Of a stretch of 64,000 nt of DNA, positions 57,317 to 64,000 are shown piece by piece; the stretch's first letter is position 1, and each line of letters begins with the position of its first letter. This stretch comes from Cryptomeria japonica (lineage: Eukaryota; Streptophyta; Pinopsida; Cupressales; Cupressaceae): contig NC_081415.1 in NCBI RefSeq assembly GCF_030272615.1, positions 191,360,270-191,424,269 on the forward strand, written 5' to 3'. The position numbers and the translations under genes were made by a program. Below the pieces are notes generated by a model. It saw only the letters and a program-made list of their open reading frames with translations, was not told where the DNA came from and did no database searches.

Positions 57317-60300
57317 TTGTTTGTTTCTGTTTCTACCTTGCTTCTTTTCTTGGGATTAATTGGAGAAAATCATGAGCTAAACATGAGGCTTATTTTGCCC
57401 AAATTGATGAGCTCGTCTTCCCTTGTAAGCTCTTTACCAGAATTAGGTGATACAACATTAGTTCAACTGGATTTAGATGATTTTCTAGAAAGAGTCCAGA
57501 ACCCAGTCGCAGATCCTATGATGAGAGATGTTGCACAGAGCGGGTTATTAGAAGCGGCTGCATTTCCCATAGCTACTCCTTACCCTGAATTAGTTTTAGA
57601 ATGTATGAATCACTATGACAAGGGTAATAGATGCATAAGGCAAAACAATGGTGAGGTTTTGTTATCCATAGCTAGATAGACAGTAATGGTAGCTATGGGT
57701 ATCCCACACTGGGAACCCTATGAAGATTGGACGATTGGAAAATCCTATGGAATTTTCTTTGAAAAAAAGCAGTATTACGGAACTATTATTGCATGGAATT
57801 GGCTTCTGAAATTCCAGAAAGGAGGTTCAAGGCTACCGAGACCTCTAACCCGTGAACATTTAATTCTCGCAATCTGGGATTTGGTAATATTGTTGAGCAG
57901 AGTAAAGGGTAATTCCCACTCCTTTTATTGGGAGGACTGGATGTATTTCTTCATCTAGGTCACTCTAGATAAAAATCGATTCATTGATTGGGGAATTGTT
58001 ATAGCGGAAAGGTTGCATGAAGGTTTGAGTAATTACCCTAGGATGGCAAACTTTCATATGTCATCTTACCTGTTATATATGCTTGCTTGTGTGAGAGAAT
58101 AGTCTGGACCATCCCATGCAAAATGGGTTCAAGGCATAAAGATTTATGAGTATCATCCTAATTTGACTTTAAAAGGGCATGTTAATGACTATCTACACTG
58201 GAATGATATTTTTGCTAGGAGGTTGACCTTTGAATTACAGGGTAACTTGCATAGGAGGATGTCTGCAGAAGCCATTGAACTTGTTAACATTTATGGCAGT
58301 TTCTTTACACAGTTTAGTCACTTCACTTACCTAAGGGTTGGATGATTTAAAGGTGAACCCTTTAGGCTACCCAGGTATGTTTTAGACTCTTGTATTTTGT
58401 TCAAAGTTTCCAGGCAGCTTGCTTATGTCGCAAAGGATTATGGTGAGGACTCAGACACAAGTGGGATTTTCACCATTGATTTAGGCCATTATAGTTGCAG
58501 GTCTATCTCTGATGCACTAAATCTTGAGCTAGAATTTAAAAGGTTTCATTTGAAGACCTTTGTGAAAAGAGATAAATTTAATAGTAAAGGTTTCATTGCT
58601 CAATATGTGAAGAAGATGGTGCCTGATCAACATGTTCCTCAGTTGGAGGATTATTGGGAGGGTTGCCAAGATGAATTTGAAGTAAGGAAAAGGACTTGGT
58701 CTAGGTTAACCTTGAAGCAAATTCATGACATGAAATTGCCATTGGATACTTCAGGTGTCACTACTGATGATGAGGATATACTTAACTCTGAGTTTTCAAA
58801 GCGGGTGCATAATGAGCCTCTTCCAGAGGTGGATTGGAGTAAAAAGATGGAGGACAGTATTCAAACACACACTTTCAACATAATTCGCAGGACAGAAAAT
58901 TGGCTTAGGAGTTGCCGATTTTAGCTGGCAAGAGCAACCAGTTCAAGAAGCAAAAGTGGGAAGAGGAATACCGCAAGCAAAAATTCTATTTTAACTAACA
59001 TTCCCATTTCTATTGCAGGAAAAAGGCAGGGAAGGATTAAAGAAGATAAATTTGACACTGGGGTTGAGCTTGCTATTGGTGGTCGAATTACCAGGTCAAG
59101 GTCCAAGAAGACCTTTCAGCTACCAGCTCCCCATCTCATTCTTGATCTAGACACAGACAAGGTCTCAACCGGCATAGACACTACTTTCCAGGTTCCAAGG
59201 ACACTTAATATCCAGTCTCATGCAGACAGTGCCACATTGCAACCCTTAGCAGGATTTCCACCCATGCCATCTAAGGAATTGACTCTGGCACCCAAGTGGT
59301 TGAGTGATTCAATTGCCAAGAAAAGGAACGTGGTTCCTATTTTGGTATCAATGGAGGTTGTTGTGAGTAAATGTCTAGGAAAGCCTACAAAGCCCAAAAA
59401 GCTAAAAATGGAGGCCATGATTGATTTCGACGAAAGCACAAAGCATTGGACCGCAGAAATTACCAAACCTACATCCGACAAAGATGTTGTTATTGCTTCA
59501 GAAGCAAATTATGCTATTGAATGAGTTGATTTGGGGGTCAGAACTAGAGTCATAGATTTCAAACATCTGGAGACTTTGATTAAATGAATTATCTCTCGTA
59601 CTTGGAAAGATGAAAGAGATAAGGCTAAGTTAAAGCAAAATTTAACGTAAATGGCTCAGTTTATTCATGCTTTGTAGAACAACCCATTACCGTTGTCTCA
59701 AAATTTAGGACCATTTAGCCCAAAATCACCTGGTAATCATAAATTCTTTGATGAGGTTCAATGAAATAGGATGATTGCCAAAGTTTTCTCATAATGGTTC
59801 ACCTCGATCATGCATCAAGTGACCAATTACATAATGGATTTAGTCCAGATCTTCAAAGATTCTAATGAAGTCACCAAGGCATTGGATTCCGACTTAATCT
59901 CGTGGCAGAGGAGAAAACTAAATGGGCAGTAATTTCAAAATAGATGCATGATATTCATCGTTATGGTCTGATGAATTTTATTGTTGAAAATCAAGTGCCA
60001 GGGTTAAATGAAGATATAATGTTTATTTACAAAGAGAGTATTGAATGGCGCAACCAGATTATTAAACAGGGTCATAATGATTCAACTAGTCCGCATGGCT
60101 AATTAACAGCTTTAAGGGCAACCATGCAGAAGGATTTGCACTACGTGGATGTTCAATTGTTTAAAGAAGACAACGAAACCCTGGAAGATACCACAAAGAT
60201 GATTAATCAGTTCAGCAGCCACATTAAACAAATCAAAGTGGAGAAATCCTTGGCTGTGGAAGATTTCATGAGGATTTCCAAAATGGAGTCGATGCTCACT

Positions 60301-60522
60301 GTTTGTCTCAATCACCTAGATTCTCACAGAGACAAAGTGCAGATGGTGAAGAGAAAGAAGGAGCTCTGGAAGCAAAGGGTAATTCACATCAGTTTGCCAC
60401 ACGTAACTGTAATTCAAGAATTTTCAAAGGTGCATCGAGAGTGGAGTGCAGCAAAGGTGGTGATGGTGTCTGTCCAAAACACCAACCCGAGTGATCACAC
60501 CCAGACCAAGCAGACGACATGA
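57317..60522 (+). pseudogene. Unknown protein of about 1,000 residues in insertion P, broken
   Basis: From 57317 to 59524 one frame runs for 2.2 kb with only six stops: TAG near 57677, 57956, 58100 and 58922, TGA near 58343 and 59522. Likely starts are ATG at 57384 or 57408. The N-terminal 500 residues are rich in W, Y and hydrophobic helices (PHWEPYEDWTIGKSYGIFF, WNWLLKFQKGGSRLPRPLT, ANFHMSSYLLYMLACVRE, WNDIFARRLTFELQGNLHRR). A basic linker follows (SRSKSGKRNTASKN, TRSRSKK), and after one frame change near 59920 comes a helical C-terminus (LHYVDVQLFKEDNETLEDTT) ending near 60522. I recognise no family. It is not gag, pol or a known transposase. Confidence 0.7.
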
Positions 60523-61230
60523 CTAGCACTATTGGCAGTTGTTTGCCAGCGAGTCTAGCCATTTTCCTTAGTTTCAATTATATAGTTAGGGTTTCTTTCT
60601 ATTAACTCTTACAAGTTAATTTTACTTTGGTTAAAAACTATTGGTCTGGCAACCTATATATACATTTTGTAATGACTTTGACAGGGTTCACTAAGTTTTT
60701 GAAAATACTATCTTTTAAATTAGCTAAGGATGTTGTGTATGCAGAAGGTGGATATTCATCAATGAATGAAAATCTCATTAACAATTCTCTTTGATTTCAA
60801 ATATGTGCATTTGTTATTTTGGAATTTGATTTCAGTGAAAATCTATTTCAAGGAAGGAGCCATTATACTTTCTATGTGTGCAGAAAATTATTAGCGAATT
60901 TCATCTTTAAAAGGCTTTTCATTTTGTTTTAGTGTATGTGTGAAGTCCGTCGGATTTATATAAAGAGTTATATATGGATCAGTGCTTGCATTCATTTTGT
61001 ATTGACTGGTGAATGCAATTACCTTTTAGTGCTTTCTGGTGAAAAGCATTCTATTGATTGTGTGTAATTTGGAGCTGATTGAATATTTATTGGAGGGAGT
61101 TGTACCTTAATTCAAAGGTTAATCAAATATAATGATTTTCCAATTGATTGGTAGGGAATTTGTCTTTCTTTTCGTGAGCCATAATGTGCAAGGTTAAATA
61201 AATAAAGAGAGAAAAATCTATTTACCAACA
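60523..61230 (+). other. 3' flank of the frame in P
   Basis: AT-rich non-coding sequence up to the CCAACA end. No second copy of the left end and no A-tail is seen. Confidence 0.5.
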
Positions 61231-61690
61231 GATCCACAACTGCATCTACAGCCATTGACTCATCATCTTCTTTATCCAAATCTCCTTTTACCAGATCAAA
61301 AGGAACGTCTACTTCAACCTGTTGATCTTTAGGTACTTCTAGAGTAGATGAGGCATTCAATTCAACTTGTTCAACTTTAGAATCTACTACTTACACTTCC
61401 AGAATAGAGGGAATATCTACTTTAGTCTAGTCACCTTGGGATTGAGTACCTTGAGATTCTAGAATAGACAACTTAGTAGTATCACCATGAGCTTTCTCAG
61501 GAACAACCTCATATTGGTTTTTGAGAAAAATAGACCTTAAGATCTTCTCAGTGTCTTTCGTTACTTCATCTAATTTTCCAATCATTATCTTATTGATTCT
61601 AGTTTTTCTCCTAAACTCACTTTTGACTTCCTTAAGAATTATATCAATGCAAGCTTCTAACAACGCTAAGCTCCTAACAAGGCATGATGG
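61231..61690 (-). pseudogene. N-terminal part of the extra frame of G seen here, broken
   Basis: On the minus strand from 61690: CLVRSLALLEACIDIILKEV, then RRKTRINKIMIGKLDEVTKD, a stop near 61427, and PKDQQVEVDVPFDLVKGDLD followed by DKEDDESMAVDAVVD at the insertion point of P. It is charged, partly acidic and helical, comparable to the acidic region of H (ENVPINHLL, SVQPVNIEDSKEDDD). The upstream end is cut by the LTR of J. Confidence 0.58.
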
Positions 61691-63124
61691 TATGATGAAA
61701 TAATAAGGATCCGATCAAATACTAAGAAGGGGGGGGCATGAATCGGTAGATAGAAAACTGATATAAACTTTCACCAATCTCAAAATCAACCTCTCAATGA
61801 AAACTCTAAACTGACAAATTTAAACACTTAACTTCAAATGCAATAATACTGACAAGTTAAACCAGTTGACTGTTATAATAGACTAATAGTAAAACATCTC
61901 TGAAACTCACAAACCATTTAACTGAATCATTCAAATACTTTACTGACATAAGTAAAACCTCATTTTAGATTGTTGTCGGTTAACATAATATATCAAAGTG
62001 GATTTAGCAATTAAGCAATTCAACTATAGTAAACATAACCACAAAAACATTCACCACTTGACACAATATTTTGACATGGAAACCCAAATGGGAAAAACCA
62101 TGGTGGGGATGAATACCCATAAGTATTATGAACTCTTCTGAAGTTCTCCCTATTAGGAGCCAAGCATGTTAAAGCTTTACAATAAGTCTTGTTAAGAACA
62201 TATCATGTTAGGGACCACCTGATTAAGGTGTTGACTATAATGCCCTATTAGAAGCAATAACCTGTAAGGAGTAAACTCAATAGAGGATTTGAAATCCAAG
62301 ATAATTGATCATCTAGTTAGAGGATTTTAATAACCCTAAGCTTGTTAGAGCTTACCCAGTTAGGGGATTTGACTGTTGTAATTGCTAGAAAACAACAGGG
62401 GTTTGTTGGTCTGTTTGAATAACACTACACTTGCTTGTTCAAATCTTTTTCATGCTCCTATCTTCCTTTACATAAACTGTAGATATATCATCTGGTTCGG
62501 AAACCACACTCTCACTCTCAACTACAAATTACCAACTCTTCAACAAAATAATTCATCGACCTTATAAACAAAACAATAGGTCGGTAGCACATCACAAACC
62601 TAATTCTCTCATAGATATTACAAACAAATCGGTTCAAGTATGATAGTTGGATTAAATAGCAATCATTGCACAACATTCAAGATAACCTTGACTACTCCTT
62701 GATCACTGCTTCATCAAACACTATAACTCATCATGCGGTTTACATTACATGCAATGAACTTTCTCATTCCCAAGATAAATACCATTATCTCTACGCGCCA
62801 AAAACCATTTGAAACTCTTGTCATACAACAGGCATACATGTCAAAATCATTACCGCTCATCATCAGATCATAAACCAATACAACCAATTCACCAAAATTC
62901 ATCGGTTAGGGTTTATCATATCAATAGGTAGGGTTTACCGGTTCACCTCTCTATTTCATAAAAATACCAGTTTCCTCCACAAACTCACCTATCGGTTGCA
63001 GTTCCCCTCACTAGCTCTTCGTACCGATTATAAAACAACATTATAATAAGATCATTACCAGTTATAATTGACATCAATGACAATATAACATTTCATCAAT
63101 GTAATCTTCATGCAAATGCCAACA
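61688..63124 (-). repeat. 3' LTR of J
   Basis: On the minus strand it starts TGTTGGCATTTG at 63124. The G-rich word AAGGGGGGGGCATGAATCGG near 61727 marks the other end; the exact lower boundary (61688-61693) is uncertain. Confidence 0.75.
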
Positions 63125-63402
63125 ATCTCCCCCTTTCTCATTGATGGCAATACAAGTATTAATACCCTTGATTGCTATGATTGTGAATATGAATCTTGGT
63201 TTACATTTTACCATGTATTCACCTTATCTTCAACTAGTAACTAGCTATAGACCTTCTCTCTGTCAATCATACAATTCTTCTTCTTATAATCACATAGTTC
63301 TTCTCCCCCTTTGACAACAATACCAAAGTGAAAGTAAAACATGCAATGTCAAACTTCATTGTTAAGCATCATCAACCTGCAACTTGATGCTCCCCCTGTG
63401 GA
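63125..63402 (-). other. Repeated polypurine tracts of J
   Basis: On the plus strand ATCTCCCCCTTTCTCATTG (63125), TTCTCCCCCTTTGACAAC (63301) and TGCTCCCCCTGTGG (about 63388). Confidence 0.78.
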
Positions 63403-63489
63403 ATAACTCCACTCTACACCAATCCTACTGTAAAATTATGCAAGTAGCTCCAGGATTTATGTAATCTACATCATGCTCAATTGACCTCA

Positions 63490-64000
63490 TGAAGGGGTAC
63501 AAACCCTAGCTGACTTCTAATATACTCAAAATTAGTCATTGGTAGAAACATGCTCCAATATCACATCTTTACTCTGCACTTTTTCCCTCAAGAAATGATA
63601 CTTCAATTCAATATGCTTGGTTCATGCATGCAAAACATGGTTCTTTGAAATATTTATGGCACTAGTATTGTCACATAAGATCTTTATCGGTTCTGAAATC
63701 TTCAACTTGAATCCTTCCAGAATGTGCCTCATCCAGATAGCCTGGGTACAATTCATATAAGCTACAACATACTCATCTTTAGCAATAGACTGTGATATAC
63801 AACTCTGCTTCTTGCTGCTCCATGAAACCAGTCTTCCTCCAAGAAAGAATGATCCACCGATTGTGCTTTTCCTATCATCAACATTACCTGCCTAGTCTGC
63901 ATCTATATATTCTTTCAAATCAAAGTTACCTGCATATGGATACCATAATCCATAGTCAATAGTACCTTTCAAATATATGAATATCCTCTTGGTTGCTATC
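63490..64000 (-). pseudogene. RNase H of copia J, broken, runs off the window
   Basis: On the minus strand from the edge: IFIYLKGTIDYGLWYPYAGN, then a TAG where a W codon is expected (DAD-x-AGNVDDRKST), GGSFFLGGRLVSWSSKKQSC, YVAYMNCTQAIWMRHILEGF, ILCDNTSAINISKN and TKHIELKYHFLREKVQ. These are the copia RNase H motifs, matching element F. Further stops lie near 63625 and 63515. Confidence 0.88.

Larger units (their letters stand above)
56531..61230 (+). mobile_element. Unclassified insertion P carrying a long unknown frame
   Basis: It is bounded by GATCC at 56526-56530 and 61231-61235. The ends are TATTGG and CCAACA, a short imperfect inverted repeat of the TG...CA kind seen at LTR ends. The two sides belong to one reading frame of element G, which becomes continuous when P is removed. 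Inside are about 0.8 kb of non-coding sequence, a plus-strand frame of about 1,000 codons without introns, and about 0.7 kb of 3' sequence. I could find no direct repeat between the left and right ends, no primer-binding site and no RT, integrase or transposase. Confidence 0.7.
41150..61690 (-). mobile_element. Sirevirus-like copia element G, partial, split by F, K and P
   Basis: Its 3' LTR is 41150-41393 plus 48034-48864. The interior (minus strand) is in three pieces: 48865-49480, 56343-56525 and 61231-61690, separated by K and by P. Purine tracts follow the LTR. The interior pieces carry an extra frame with a basic, acidic and coiled-coil layout like that of H. No pol of G is seen; it may lie beyond the window or be missing. 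The outer boundary at 61690 is the edge of element J. Confidence 0.68.
61688..64000 (-). mobile_element. Sirevirus-like copia element J, 3' part
   Basis: A 3' LTR (about 61688-63124) with three purine tracts above it and RNase H coding sequence to the window edge, all on the minus strand. The LTR carries the shared ATGGAAACCC ... GGGAAAAACCAT motif (62072-62110). The 5' part lies outside the window. Confidence 0.85.

Noticed and set aside
56531-61230. P as an ordinary LTR retrotransposon
   Set aside because: Comparison by eye of 56531-57310 with 60520-61230 shows no direct repeat, and no primer-binding site or pol motif is present. Very old LTRs cannot be excluded without an alignment.

Overview
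The window looks like intergenic DNA from a large, repeat-rich seed-plant genome, most like a gymnosperm or conifer. This is inferred from AT-rich sequence packed with nested plant-type LTR retrotransposons, initiator-Met primer-binding sites (TGGTATCAGAGC), chromodomain Ty3/gypsy elements, Sirevirus-like Ty1/copia elements and a plant LINE with a terminal RNase H. I cannot fix the species. I see no intact host gene; apart from one uninterrupted gag frame, every long reading frame is a decayed transposon or transposon-like sequence.

Layout. 1-444: end of a Sirevirus-like LTR. 586-15634: gypsy chromovirus B, whose 5' LTR is split by a second chromovirus A (693-9553). 15635-20535: AT-rich DNA with one tRNA-derived SINE (16262-16466). 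20536-27060: LINE on the minus strand, split by a small non-autonomous LTR element C (24482-26677). 27061-28984: AT-rich, no gene. 28985-30450: diverged tandem array with a unit of about 127 bp. 30535-31300: less AT-rich block of unknown nature. 32283-41149: Sirevirus-like element H (minus); its 3' LTR is split by a copia element E (33251-37719) that has lost its reverse transcriptase, and its interior holds coiled-coil, four zinc knuckles and an extra reading frame but no pol. 41150 to about 61690: Sirevirus-like element G (minus), split by copia F (41394-48028), gypsy chromovirus K (about 49480-56342) and an unclassified insertion P (56531-61230). 61688-64000: 3' end of another Sirevirus-like element J.

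The best candidate for something undescribed is P. It is a 4.7-kb insertion with a 5-bp target duplication (GATCC) that sits in a reading frame of G; removing it restores that frame. P carries a plus-strand single-exon frame of about 1,000 codons that I cannot assign to a family. It has no reverse transcriptase and no LTRs that I can see. The same kind of protein layout (helical domain, basic linker, coiled coil) occurs in the extra frames of H and G, next to their 3' polypurine tracts, so the two may be related. A second structural signal is a covarying short hairpin at the 5' tip of the LTRs of all four gypsy-type elements.

The order of nesting gives relative ages: H is older than G; G is older than F, K, P and J; H is older than E; B is older than A; the LINE is older than C. 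Most in-frame stops are explained by C-to-T change at CAG, CAA and CGA codons, as expected for long-methylated, silenced DNA.
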